A stretch of 64,000 nucleotides of DNA from Cepaea nemoralis (Eukaryota > Mollusca > Gastropoda > Stylommatophora > Helicidae), in contig JACEFZ010027754.1 in assembly GCA_014155875.1 (NCBI GenBank), positions 1-64,000 on the forward strand, written 5' to 3'. The translations under genes and the position numbers were made by a program. How positions within the stretch are numbered: the stretch's first letter is position 1; the number at the start of each line of letters is the position of its first letter. The notes below the pieces were generated by a model. The model was given only the letters and a program-made list of their open reading frames with translations, was not told where the DNA came from and did no database searches. Below are positions 20,299-31,735 of this stretch, piece after piece.

Positions 20299-21774
20299 AC
20301 AATGCCATATCCCTCTCCACTTTCCTTCAGAACATACCCACACGACATTGTCCTCCACTGAATACTATCATTATTTATTGAATAAACCAAAAATGTCATG
20401 TGTGTATTGAGTGTAAGTAAAGACGTTGTTCGTGTGTTCTATCCTGTAGGTGAGATAATAATGCCACTCTCAGATCCACATCATAGTTTTCATCACTCAA
20501 CGGCACATATAGTCACCACAGCACAGAATTGGGGTACGCTCACCCGGTATACTGTCTCTTGATGAATGATGTTGATGATGTCTCCACAATATCCTTGACA
20601 ATTTTAGAATTACACAGTTTGTCACCACAGAGTGTTTTTATTATATATTGGAATATCTGATAACATGAACGATATGATATTTCTAGTAATGTTTATACCT
20701 CCGATATCATTTGCATGAGTTATGGTCTCTTATGGATGCACAATTACCAAGACTATCTTTAACACATTACTGATTCACAGTGTTTCTTATTCATTACTGT
20801 TCTGTTTATCTTCTTCTTCTTCGTTCATCCGGATTATTTTTTCGGATGTGACTGCGTTGTGCCTGTTTACAGCAGAGCTGCGTTCTTGCGCCGTCAGGCC
20901 GACACATCCGACTTCTGCGGGCATTTGTTGACCGGGTTAACCTTCCCGGGGTTTCTTAGGACGTTTGAATCTCACTGTTGTGGTGTTATCCCCCATCCTA
21001 GCTGGCCCATATAGAACAGCCAAAGACATCCTGGTCAACCCTCAAGGGAAGGCAGGGGCAGACCATGGGCATTCCCCGCCATCCAAGGAGGCTTCCATAC
21101 TTGCAGAGCCATCACACAGCGCTCTGGTACTGGGCTCACCCAAGGAATCGTCACGTCCTGCACATGGCTGCTTAGCCTCACTTCCGTATATTGGGCCTTC
21201 CGTTCACCATAGGCTGTTCCTCCGGAAACCAGAAGAATGCAGTCTGCAGATGACATCCACACAGTGAGCTTTCGATTAAGACTTTCCACATAATGGATTT
21301 GATATTCAAGCAATATTCCATTTCGTGCCACTAGGACACTTTTTCCACCTTTTATGAAGCCCAAACTGTGAGCTTTCGATTCGGACTTTTCACGTAATGG
21401 ATTTGCTATCCAAGCAATATTCCATTTCATGCCTCTGGGACGCTTTTGTAACCGACATACCTGTGGTATGAAGTGTGGCAGTCTAAATACATCTTCATGC
21501 ACCTTTAGATGTCAACCTGTATGTAGTTAAAGTAAGCTGTAGTCAACTTGAGCTTGTTGATATCTCCATAGAGCTTGTCCTCAAATGAAGCAGGCATGGG
21601 CCAAAATATCTTTCTCTGTTCTGCATATATTGGGCACTCCTGCAGCAAATGTTTAGCTGTCATTTTACCAGTTCCACAATTACATTCATCGGTATCTCCT
21701 ATCTTTAGTTTATTGAACAAGTGGTGTTTCAGCCTGTTATGTCCTGTGCGGAGTCTGAAGATTGCTACTTGTTC

Positions 21775-22106
21775 GGGACGCAGAGGTGTTTCCAAGGCAC
21801 CAGGGCCGGGTTATATACTGGACCAAGACCTATTGACGCGTCCTCGCCGAGCGTCCTGGGCAACAGGTCCCTTCGGGGTCCTGGCTGAAGTCAATAGGAT
21901 CGCCGATTCCTCCGAAGTCGGAGAGTGTCTGCCTGTATGGCGAGGAACCACCAGTCTGCACACCAATAAGCCAGACATGGGACAACGGATACTCACGCAA
22001 ACCTCAGGTCCTGTATGACATCACACTGATGTTGGACAACAGGATGCCTTCATCCGACATACATGACTTTGCGTTGGAGCTCAAGCCAATGAACACAAGC
22101 AAGCAA
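21775..22106 (+). mobile_element. 332-bp insertion of unknown type in A2
   Basis: It is flanked by GCTACTTGTTC at 21764-21774 and 22107-22117, interrupting the family A RNase H/zinc-tail region. The right end is ACACAAGCAAGCAA, an (AAGC)n-like tail, so it is oriented + and was retroposed. One frame near the end reads YDITLMLDNRMPSS and DFALELKP, which looks like coding remnant of a non-LTR ORF, but I recognise no family. Confidence 0.6.
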
Positions 22107-22117
22107 GCTACTTGTTC

Positions 22118-24181
22118 TCTTCGGTCGAGTTTGTAATATGCATCATCCTTCTGGTGGCCTGGATGCTCTGATTCCCATTTGGTTCTATAAGTGCTTTTTA
22201 TAAACCTTTTTGCCTCATTATAGGTTATGTCTATGTCAGGCTGTGGTAATCGTCCACCCTCTTTTGCTAGTCTGTCTGCCTCTTCATTTCCAGGTATACT
22301 GCAATGTGATGGGATACACTGTATTACAACTTTTTTGGATTTCTGGCATAGACGATGGAGTGCTGCTCTTAGGTCAGCTAGTTCTGTGCTGTTTTTGCTC
22401 TTCAGTATTGAGACAGCTGACTTTGCATCTGTGAAGATAGCTATTTGCTTCTCTTTATTTTCCTCCATCAAGAGCATTTCTGCTGCAGTTTTCAGAGCCT
22501 CTACCTCCGCTTTGAAGTTACTTGAAAATTTTCCAGTTACCACTGATTGTGTTTTTATCACTCCATTTTTTAAATTAAGGAGAATTCCTCCTCCTCCATT
22601 TTTAATTGAATCTTTGGCTGATCCATCTGTATATACATGGGTCCAATTGCTGCTTGGGTAATGTTCTTTTATGTAGTTGAGGGTTATTTTTCTTCTTTCG
22701 GTTTCATTCTGAGTGTTCTTTTTCTCACTACTAGGAATGTTTTCTATCATCTCAGGCAGTTGCTGCTGTCTCCAAGCTGGGAAGTTGTCTGCATTGTAAA
22801 TGGGCTTGACTGTTGATATGTTAAGTATGGGATCTGCCCTAATCTTTCGTTTTGCAGTTTCTACAAAGTTGCTACGCTTCAGTCTTCCTTTTCCAAAACC
22901 ATTAAACCTGTTATACATAGGGTGGTCTGTCAATCTTCTAAATTTTTCTGCTTGTTGCTGGGCTCTGCTATCTCTTCTGTCCTGCATTGGTTGTAAACAA
23001 GTGATCTTTTCTAGTTCATTAATAGGCGTTGTCTTCAGGCTTCCAGTTATGATTCGCATTCCTTGGTTTTGGACTCTACTTATTTTGTTAAAGTTTGACT
23101 TAGCTGCTGTTGCCCAAGTTGCAATACCATATTCCAGTACTGGCTTCACCCGTCCAGTATATAACTTCTTGAGAACTTTCTCTTCTGCTCCCCACGTTGT
23201 ACCAGCAAGCTTTATCATGATTGCCATTCTCTGCCTTGCTCTTGTTCGATTTTTCTCAACCTGTATCTTCCATGTCAGGCGACGATCAAAGGTGACTCCT
23301 AGATAGTTTGGATTTTCTTCATGGCGCAATATTTTTCCATTCAATATCAGCTTAGGTTGCCGAGTTTTATTTGAGAGGGAGAACACTGTGCATGTTGTTT
23401 TCTCCTCACTTATCTTCACTAGCCATGATTTTGACCAGTCCTCTAGCGCTAATAAGGCTTGCTGTATTCTGCTGTTAGCTGTACTAATATATTCTTCAGA
23501 TGTCCATATGGCTAGGTCATCTGCAAAGGAGGATGTGTGTACTCTGGCTGGAAAATCTTCTGTGATGTCATTTATATATGCTAGGAATAATGTTGGTGAA
23601 AGAACTCCTCCTTGAGGGACACCTTGCTCCAACAGCATCATTTTGCTTGTTTGTCCTGGCAGTTCTGTTCTCAAGGTAGTGGCTGATCCATTTATACATT
23701 TTTCCACAAACATGCATTTTTTGCAGTTTTACTTTCAGTCCTTCCTTCCATACTTTATCAAATGCTTTTTCTAAATCTATCCAGACTGCTAGTGTGTGCT
23801 TTTTCTCTTGGAAGGCATCCTCTATTTCCTGAGCTATATAGGTTATTTGATCTTCAGTGGATCTGTACTTTCTGAATCCTGCTTGGTGTGGTGTTAAGAG
23901 TTGGTTTTCTTCCAGATGCCATGTTAGCCTGCCATTGATAGTGCGTTCCATTAATTTTCCTACACAGCTAAGTAGACTGATAGGTCGATAGCCATTTGAT
24001 TCTTCCAGGTCTTTTCCTTTCTTTGGGACTGGTATTAATATAGCTACCTTCCATGCCTGTGGGACTATTCCTCTCTTCCAGCTGTTATTTAGGACTGCTA
24101 GTAGTTTCTTCTTTGCCTTAGTGCCTAGTCCTATTAGCATTTCATTTGTGATTCCATCCTTTCCTGGTGATTTCTTCTTTT
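22118..24181 (-). pseudogene. Family A RT and RNase H, copy A2
   Basis: Two overlapping frames (24140-23568 and 23713-22004) cover RT and RNase H: GYRPISLLSCVGKLMERTIN, LAVWIDLEKAFDKVWKEG, GVPQGGVLSPTLFLAYINDI, SFADDLAIW, YLGVTFDRRLTW, YTDGSAKDS, FTDAKSAV and PSHCSIPGNEEADRLAKEG. A small deletion near 23680 (relative to A1 at about 1910) shifts the frame between motif A and motif B. The catalytic FADD and the RNase H acidic residues are intact. Confidence 0.88.
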
Positions 24182-25639
24182 CTAGGGTATTGCCTGTTCC
24201 ATTTCTTCCATTGTTAGATTTGCCATCATATATTCTGCTGCTGTCTCTGTATTTCTATGATGTATCTGTTTATCTTTGATTGCTTTCTTCTGTTCGGTTG
24301 TAATATCAATGTGGTTTGCATTTGCATAGTGTTCCATTAGTGCATTTGCAGCCTTTTTTCCTGTAAGCAAGGCATTTCCTTGTTTAATTGTTATTTGTTT
24401 GTTTCTAGGTCCTTCATTGTTCATGGCTTTCACTAGTTTCCATAGTTTGTTTCCATCCCTGTCAAAATTCAGGTTTTCTGTTTTTTCCCTCCAACAATCT
24501 CTTGTTGTTTGATTTACTGTTCTTTTATATTTTGCTGAGATGGCTTTGAGAGAGATGTTCGCTTCAATTGTTTGTTCTCTCTCTGCTGTCTTCCTGGCAT
24601 CTTCAACTTTGTCCTCCAAACTTTGTAGTTCTTCAGTCCGGTATGGTTTGTAATTTTTCCTCGCTCCTCTTGGAATGGACTCAGTGGCTGCCTGTATTAT
24701 CGCCCTGTTTAGACTTTCCACCATTTGCTTTATGTTGCCATATCGTGTATTTATGTTTTCACAATATTTGTCTGTTAGTATGGCAAATCTGTCCCATACT
24801 GCTCGTTTGTAATTCCAGCGGGGCAAGGGCTTTTGCTCCTGTGGAACATACTCCATATTCATTACAAGCTTGATTGGTCTGTGGTCACTACCTGCTAATT
24901 GGTCCAGCACATGGCGATCGATTTTGTGGAGGATGTCTCTTGTGCAGAAAGCTAAGTCTGGAGTAGAAGTGGTAAGCCATCTTCTGGAGTAGAAGCTCGG
25001 TGTGTCATCCGCTTTGTTGAGTAGATGGAGATTTGAGTCTATTTCCCAGTCCTCCAATTCATCTCCTCTTTTGTCAGTATCTGGGTATCCCCATCTTTCT
25101 GAACGGCTATTAAAGTCTCCGACAATAATGCAGTTTGTGTCAGTTATTTTCATGTTTGAGAGTGTAAGGTCCTTATCTGCTGGGCTATACAGATTGTAGA
25201 TTCTTATTTTCACGTCCTTTATCATTATATCAACACCTATAATTTCCGTTTGGTTGTCAGAGATCACAGATACTTCGCTGCAAGGTATTGTATTTCGTGT
25301 AAGTATTAGAACTCCTCCTTTGTGTCCTTCGCGGTCGAAACGTGTGGCCTGATATCCTCTGACTGAGAATTTGTGATTGGCGTTGAGGTGTGTCTCTTGA
25401 ATGCATGCCACATCTATTCTATCTTTATGAAGACGCTGTGTTAGGGAGTCTTTCTTCTTGTAAACTCCTTCGGCATTCCACTGTAGTATGTTGAGTGTCC
25501 GGGGTATTTGGTCAATAGCTCTTAACCTACTCCTCTGTGCCTTGACTCCACAGCACAGGGGAAGGTGACCACCAGTAGTCATGGGTGGACCCCCTCGAGG
25601 CAGGGGGCCCGGCACTATCGCCGCCTGATGGGACTTCAC
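24182..25639 (-). pseudogene. Family A endonuclease and RT linker, copy A2
   Basis: A 485-codon frame holds the complete endonuclease: LQWNAEG, CIQETHLN, VGDFNSRSERWGYPD, TPDLAF and GSDHRPIKLVMN. The linker ends KDKQIHHRNTETAAEYMMAN, after which the frame shifts into RT. All catalytic-looking residues are present, so the endonuclease domain itself looks intact. Confidence 0.85.
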
Positions 25640-27198
25640 GGGATTAGCACCATAACGATTAAGTTCTGTTTATCTGATAATAAGTTCTGGTCTTACGGCT
25701 TCTTCATTTAAAAAAAAAAAGTTCAGTTGCACCATAGTGAGCTTTCGATCTATGTTTAGCTGCACTTTATTCTGCTGTAAGTTTCCCTTAACCTGAATGT
25801 CTTATAGGTATCCGTTAATGCTAGAACTTGCTGACCTGTATGACTGACATCCGCCTTCAATCTGGCCGATTTTTATTACTTTACCAGATTAGAGCCCCTT
25901 CCTTCTTTTCAGGAGTGTTGTTATTACTTTGTACATGGGAACCTGTCGAAAAGACAATATCAGGTGCTATCAATCTAACTCAAACTCATTAGCAGTGAGA
26001 GTAGGCTTATGGCCGTTATATATAATATGTATATATATATTCAAGAAAAATGACCTCTGACATAAGACATAGGAGTATACACATACTTAAGACTAGGTAA
26101 AGAAGGGAATGTCATAAAAGAGCTCAGAAATCCCAGTAACCATCTATACTAGAATCACTATGTTACTTCTCAGCTAACTTCGGCCGACGCCCATTATTAC
26201 GGTTTGACACTCAAATACACTATTTTATATTTATACTCTACACCACCACTACCTTATAATTATCCTTGGCTGAATTGGGAGTACTAATTGCACAATAAAT
26301 TCAAAACGTTCATCAGTATTATCCGACTTGAAACGTTGTAACTCCATTTTCATAATCCCTTAAGAATAAACCACCACTTCTCGTGGAAACCAAATATCAC
26401 ACACTAAATTCCACTAGAATATCCATCCTATTAATACTCTGTCTCTGTACGACGATATGGGCTTATTCCACCAGTTTCCCCCTTTCCTCCACATCAGTTT
26501 TTTTTATCTATACAACAACAGCCGAAATTCTCTTTTGATGCCCCGTCCTGTCGTGACATCAATGATTCTCCATTCGTCTCCTCCGATCACCCATCGTTAC
26601 TACAAACGACTGTGAAACGCCGTGATCGTGAATCTCCGTTTTCCCACTTCAAAGGTTGTTGAAAATACGATATAGCGATCCATCGGTGTTCCAAGGTTTT
26701 GAAATCGCTGTTTTTCCGTCGTCCGTAGACTCCGGTCTCATCTTCACTCGTTCCTATCGTTCAATCAACGCTCTCTCAACAAGCAAAATGCCGCGGCTTA
26801 AGATGCCGTACGTTGTTCTAGTAACATATTGGATCGTTGATCTCTAGTGTCGTGACAACTACATAAAGATGGAAACATCTTAACAAGAAAGCAAGCAGCT
26901 GACCATTTTGCAGACTCTTTCGCACAAGATAACAGTATCAAAATTAGTCCAGAGAAACAACAAGAGATTCAAGAGAAACGGCAACATACAGGACAGAAGG
27001 AATTAGTACATGAGGTTCTGGAGGCACCCATCACAATCAGCGAACTGGAGCTAGCCAAATGAAAACTGAAAATGAAAAAGTCACCAGGAGCTGATGATAT
27101 CTCCAATGAAATGATCAGGAACCTAGGAACAGAGGCCAAAGCAAAGCTGTTGCATATCTTCAATAACAGCTGGACATTAGGCCTGGAGAGAATCAATC

Positions 27199-28638
27199 AT
27201 GATACCCCTCCTAAAATCAGGGAAAGATAGTTCCATTGCCTCTAGCTACAGACCAATTAGCCTCACCAGCTATCTCTGCAAAACACTGGAGCGCATCATC
27301 AATCACAGACTGCAGTGGTACATTGAAAGTAAAAACATCCTTGTGCCACAGCAGGCTGGTTTTAGGCAGTGTTACTCTACGGAAGATCAGACAACATATC
27401 TCTCTCAAGAAATTGAGGATGCATTCCAAGAGAAGAAGCTGATGCTTGCTGCATGGATAGATCTGAAGAAAGCCTTTGACAAAGTCTGGAAAGGTCTGAT
27501 GGAGAAACTGCAATGTCAATGGAAGAATGTACAAATGAGTGAGAGCATACTTGCACAACAGAAGAGCTCGAGTACAGATAGACGGACTCAAGAGCCAGAA
27601 AGTACTATTGAGCCACGGTGTTCCCCAGGCCACCCTACGAAGAACAGATTTGAAAACCTAGCTATGGGGAGGTTGAAAATAAGTAGTTTTATGCACCAGG
27701 CGAAACGACTCTGCAGAGAAACCGACGATCTGCCCACAGTTGGTATCCCTCTAACAACTATTCCAGAGCGAACTCCGTGGAAAGATGAACATAGACTATC
27801 ATTAGCAGACTTATCATTACAAATCCAGACAAAAGTGAGAGGAATACTTGACAAGGAAGAACAGAACAGTGTGCAGCGTAGAACAGCCGCTCTCAGCTTC
27901 CTTGATGAAGAATACCCACAGGACCTCTGGATCCGTGTCACACAGATGGGTCAGCACAAAATGCTGTTCGAAATGGAGGAGCGAGGAGTGTACATAGAAT
28001 ACCCAAATAATAAGAGGGACGCAGCCAGAAAACCGACAGGAAAGTGCTATAACTATGATGCTGAAATTGAGACAATCAAGATAGCAACAGAGAAATTACT
28101 AAATACCAGCAATGGTACACAACCTGTGGTGCTATTGACAGATGCAAAATCAGTACTCGAGGCGTTTCTGTCTGGGAAATTGCCAGTACTAAGGACACTA
28201 CTTTCTGAACTTAGCAGTCAACATAAGGTCACCATACAGTGGATACCATCCCACTGTGGAGTACCCGGAAACGACAGAGCTGATCAATTGGCTAAGGAAG
28301 GAGCCAAAGAAGAACAGCCTGATGTGCCCGTTACATACCACCAAAAGAAAAGAATGATCAAATCGGTCAGAAAGCCACCAAAACCTGCTCAAGATGACTA
28401 CCACGTTATGGACAGACCAGAACAAGTCATTATTCTTCGCCTCAGAACAGGACACAATAGATTACGCAACCACATGATTACAAAATTCAAGATTGGTGAA
28501 ACAGCCATGTGCACATGTGGATTGGCGTCGCAGACAGCAGAGCACATACTCCAAGACTGCCCAAAATATAACATATCTAGGCAAACCTTCTGGCCTACAG
28601 AGATGACAGTGGAAGATAAACTCTATGGACCGCTGTGA
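27199..28638 (+). pseudogene. Family B pol of B1 with in-frame internal deletion of RT core
   Basis: A 479-codon frame starts in RT fingers (MIPLLKSGKDSSIASSYRPI), includes motif A (AAWIDLKKAFDKVWK), then jumps to the pre-RNase H linker (HPTKNRFENLAMGRL). Relative to B2 about 680 bp are missing (between CCCAG at about 27625 and CCACCCTA), removing motif B and YADD. RNase H follows: LLTDAKSVLEAF, IQWIPSHCGVPGNDRADQLA, and the zinc tail CTCGLASQTAEHILQDCP. The YTDGSA motif is shifted by a small frame error near 27935. Confidence 0.85.
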
Positions 28639-28675
28639 GAACTAAAAAGACAGTTAAATTCATAAAAGAGACACA

Positions 28676-29054
28676 AGATGGCCAGAGGAAACGCTTTAAA
28701 GACACTCTGAAAATCTCACTGAATGCTTTTGGAATTCATCATGACACCTGGGAGACTGCAGCCAGAGACCGAAATTCGTGGCGCGCATCATTACTCAAGG
28801 GTGCAGTCACTTGTGAGGCAACCAGGACTGCAAGAGCTGTGAAGGAAAGACAGAACAGAAAAACCACTGCAGAAAAACCTCCTCCAGAAACGTCAAGCAT
28901 TCTTTGTCCACATTGTCAAAGAACATTTCGAGCCAAAGTAGGCCTTATCAGCCATCTTAGAACTCACTGCTCCATACTTTCAACCCCACTGGATGAAATG
29001 AATGGTAATCATCTTTCTTGTTGGACAAACAACAATAACAACATTGGTTTCTGA
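28676..29054 (+). pseudogene. Family F C-terminus with C2H2 finger, fused to B1
   Basis: A 3'-terminal fragment of an endonuclease-RT element: [29 protein letters not shown]-like core, then CPHCQRTF and HLRTH forming a C2H2 finger. It joins the family B sequence directly at about 28675 and shares an open frame with it. The 3' part is AACAACAATAACAACATTGG. C-terminal C2H2 fingers are known in a widespread group of RTE-like elements. Confidence 0.75.
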
Positions 29055-30159
29055 GCGACCAGCTCACATACCCCGTAAGTAACCAACGCGACGCGATCAA
29101 CCGCAACAAGTGCGCGACTCTGCCCAGACATGAAAAATCTCATCAAGAAAGTAACGAACGCAATCATCAGCAGAAGCCGGGAAGCTGACAACAAGGAGCC
29201 CAAAGTTAGAAAATAAACACCCCTACATAACCAAGTTTAAAACTCGATTGGATTGGATTGGATTGTTGTCCCACTCATAACAGTGCATTTAGCACTGCTA
29301 AAACATGTCTGCAAGAGGTAAAGGCGCCAAGAGTCACCGCCATGGACGTCGTCTAACCCTAACCCTTGACCATATATTTTGTTGTTGTCTTGTGGTGTCT
29401 GCTGCGCCCTCCCGTTCCCTAGCAATGTAGCACAACGGACAAATCTACAGGTGCCCAGTCTCCCTGTGAAACCCGCCACAACACCACGTGTTGCAGGCCT
29501 TCTTATGTTTTAATTGTCAACCCCTTGAAATCTTGTGTTTTAAATAAGTCGCTGGGTTTCTAAGAACCGTAGCCCACCGGACAAACCCGCAAGTGCTCAG
29601 TCTCACGCACACAAAGCAGATAAGACAGATAGGGAACTCTGGAGCATTCAGGAAGATTGTTAAACTGATGAAAATAGATAAGTGGTCACAAGTGTCCTCC
29701 ACCCCAACTGACCTGGCTTAGAGAGAAGGTGTCCCAGTTCATGAAGAAGAGTGTGTGCAGGACGGTTTCCATCTGAAGAAATGAAACCACAGCCATCTTG
29801 TTCTGAAGCAACCTCTCGGTGGGATAAAGCACGGAGCTTCGAGGAGTTCCTTCAGGCACGTTCAGGCTATGGGACATAACTTCTAGAAGGAACCGTCACT
29901 GGCCACTACGGACTACTGGTTCATGAAGAAAGGATCCTTCTCTATCAGTCAATGTCACTAAGTCACGCTGTCAGTCACAGTCACTCAGTCCCTAAGTCAG
30001 AGTCAACTAAGGCGGGAGCCCGATTCACTGGCATCCCCACCAGGCTTATAAGTTATGGCGCGGACCTGAGAGAGAGTAGAAGGTCATGTCCAGGAGGCCA
30101 CTCTCCACGCGGACCTGCCAGAGGTGTGTACTGGCAATAGGCGCCGTCCTCGTGCTCTC
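29055..30159. other. Spacer with SINE-like scraps
   Basis: No gene recognised. GCTCACATACCCCGTAAGTAAC (about 29064) recurs in altered form near 54270, so it belongs to a dispersed repeat. A (GATTG)n run is at 29247-29271. One CCCTAACCCT telomere-like scrap is at about 29356. Confidence 0.45.
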
Positions 30160-31540
30160 TGTAATGATGATGCCTAGTGATGACTCTCCACCTGTGGTCA
30201 GTTCTGTCTGTAATGATGATGCCTAGTGATGACTCTCCACCTGTGGTCAGTTCTGTCTGTAATGATGATGCCTAGTGATGACTCTCCACCTGTGGTCAGT
30301 TCTGTCTGTAATGATGATGCCTAGTGATGACTCTCCACCTGTGGTCAGTTCTGTCTGTAATGATGATGCCTAGTGATGACTCTCCACCTGTGGTCAGTTC
30401 TGTCTGTAATGATGATGCCTAGTGATGACTCTCCACCTGTGGTCAGTTCTGTCTGTAATGATGATGCCTAGTGATGACTCTCCACCTGTGGTCAGTTCTG
30501 TCTGTAATGATGATGCCTAGTGATGACTCTCCACCTGTGGTCAGTTCTGTCTGTAATGATGATGCCTAGTGATGACTCTCCACCTGTGGTCAGTTCTGTC
30601 TGTAATGATGATGCCTAGTGATGACTCTCCACCTGTGGTCAGTTCTGTCTGTAATGATGATGCCTAGTGATGACTCTCCACCTGTGGTCAGTTCTGTCTG
30701 TAATGATGATGCCTAGTGATGACTCTCCACCTGTGGTCAGTTCTCTCTGTAATGATGATGCCTAGTGATGACTCTCCACCTGTGGTCAGTTCTCTCTGTA
30801 ATGATGATGCCTAGTGATGACTCTCCACCTGTGGTCAGTTCTGTCTGTAATGATGATGCCTAGTGATGACTCTCCACCTGTGGTCAGTTCTCTCTGTAAT
30901 GATGATGCCTAGTGATGACTCTCCACCTGTGGTCAGTTCTGTCTGTAATGATGATGCCTAGTGATGACTCTCCACCTGTGGTCAGTTCTCTCTGTAATGA
31001 TGATGCCTAGTGATGACTCTCCACCTGTGGTCAGTTCTCTCTGTAATGATGATGCCTAGTGATGACTCTCCACCTGTGGTCAGTTCTGTCTGTAATGATG
31101 ATGCCTAGTGATGACTCTCCACCTGTGGTCAGTTCTGTCTGTAATGATGATGCCTAGTGATGACTCTCCACCTGTGGTCAGTTCTCTCTGTAATGATGAT
31201 GCCTAGTGATGACTCTCCACCTGTGGTCAGTTCTGTCTGTAATGATGATGCCTAGTGATGACTCTCCACCTGTGGTCAGTTCTGTCTGTAATGATGATGC
31301 CTAGTGATGACTCTCAACCTGTGGTCAGTTCTCTCTGTAATGATGATGCCTAGTGATGACTCTTCCACCTGTGGTCAGTTCTGTCTGTAATGATGATGCC
31401 TAGTGATGACTCTCCACCTGTGGTCAGTTCTGTCTGTAATGATGATGCCTAGTGATGACTCTCCACCTGTGGTCAGTTCTCTCTGTAATGATGATGCCTA
31501 GTGATGACTCTCCACCTGTGGTCAGTTCTGTCTGTAATGT
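30160..31540 (+). repeat. 49-bp minisatellite, about 28 units
   Basis: The unit contains TGTAATGATGATGCCTAGTG, ATGACTCTCCACCTGTGG and TCAGTTCTGTC. Units are nearly identical; the main variant is TTCTGTCTG versus TTCTCTCTG at the unit junction, with rare changes such as CTCAACC and CTCTTCC near 31314 and 31362. The array runs straight into degenerate telomeric repeats. Confidence 0.95.
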
Positions 31541-31545
31541 CATGT

Positions 31546-31735
31546 ACCCATTAGAGTTAGGGGATGGGTTATGGGTTAGGGTTAGGGTTGCGGGTTACAG
31601 TTAAGGGTAGGGTTAGGTTTTAGGGGTTAATGGTTTATGGGTTAAGGGTTTAGGGGTTAATGGTTATGTGTTAATGGTTAGGGGTTAAGGGTTAGGGTTA
31701 GGGCTAACTGTACCCCTAACCCTAACCCTAAACCC
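31546..31735 (+). repeat. Degenerate interstitial telomeric repeat, head-to-head
   Basis: It is mostly TTAGGG-like hexamers and variants (GGGTTAGGGTTAGGGTTG, TTAGGGGTTAATGG) up to about 31710. A short AACTGTA spacer follows, then CCCCTAACCCTAACCCTAA on the same strand. The motif therefore switches from G-rich to C-rich, the head-to-head layout left by end-to-end fusion or by fold-back. Confidence 0.85.

Larger units (their letters stand above)
20812..25662 (-). mobile_element. Family A, near full-length copy A2
   Basis: A minus-strand copy flanked by GTTCTGTTTATCT at 20799-20811 and 25663-25675. The GAA tail is at the left (20812-20823) and the 5' end is at TTAATCGTTATGG (25662), a few codons inside the main ORF. 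It carries endonuclease (25639-24182), RT fingers and palm (24140-23568), RT/RNase H (23713-22004), the zinc tail (21795-21505) and 3' UTR. Frameshifts near 24180 and 23680 and a 332-bp insertion at 21775 inactivate it. Confidence 0.9.

Noticed and set aside
29237..29479. 80-codon minus-strand frame
   Set aside because: No domain, no conservation evidence; overlaps simple repeat GATTG.
30160..31540. CRISPR-like array (regular repeats)
   Set aside because: The 49-bp units are contiguous without unique spacers, and the genome is an animal's. It is a minisatellite.
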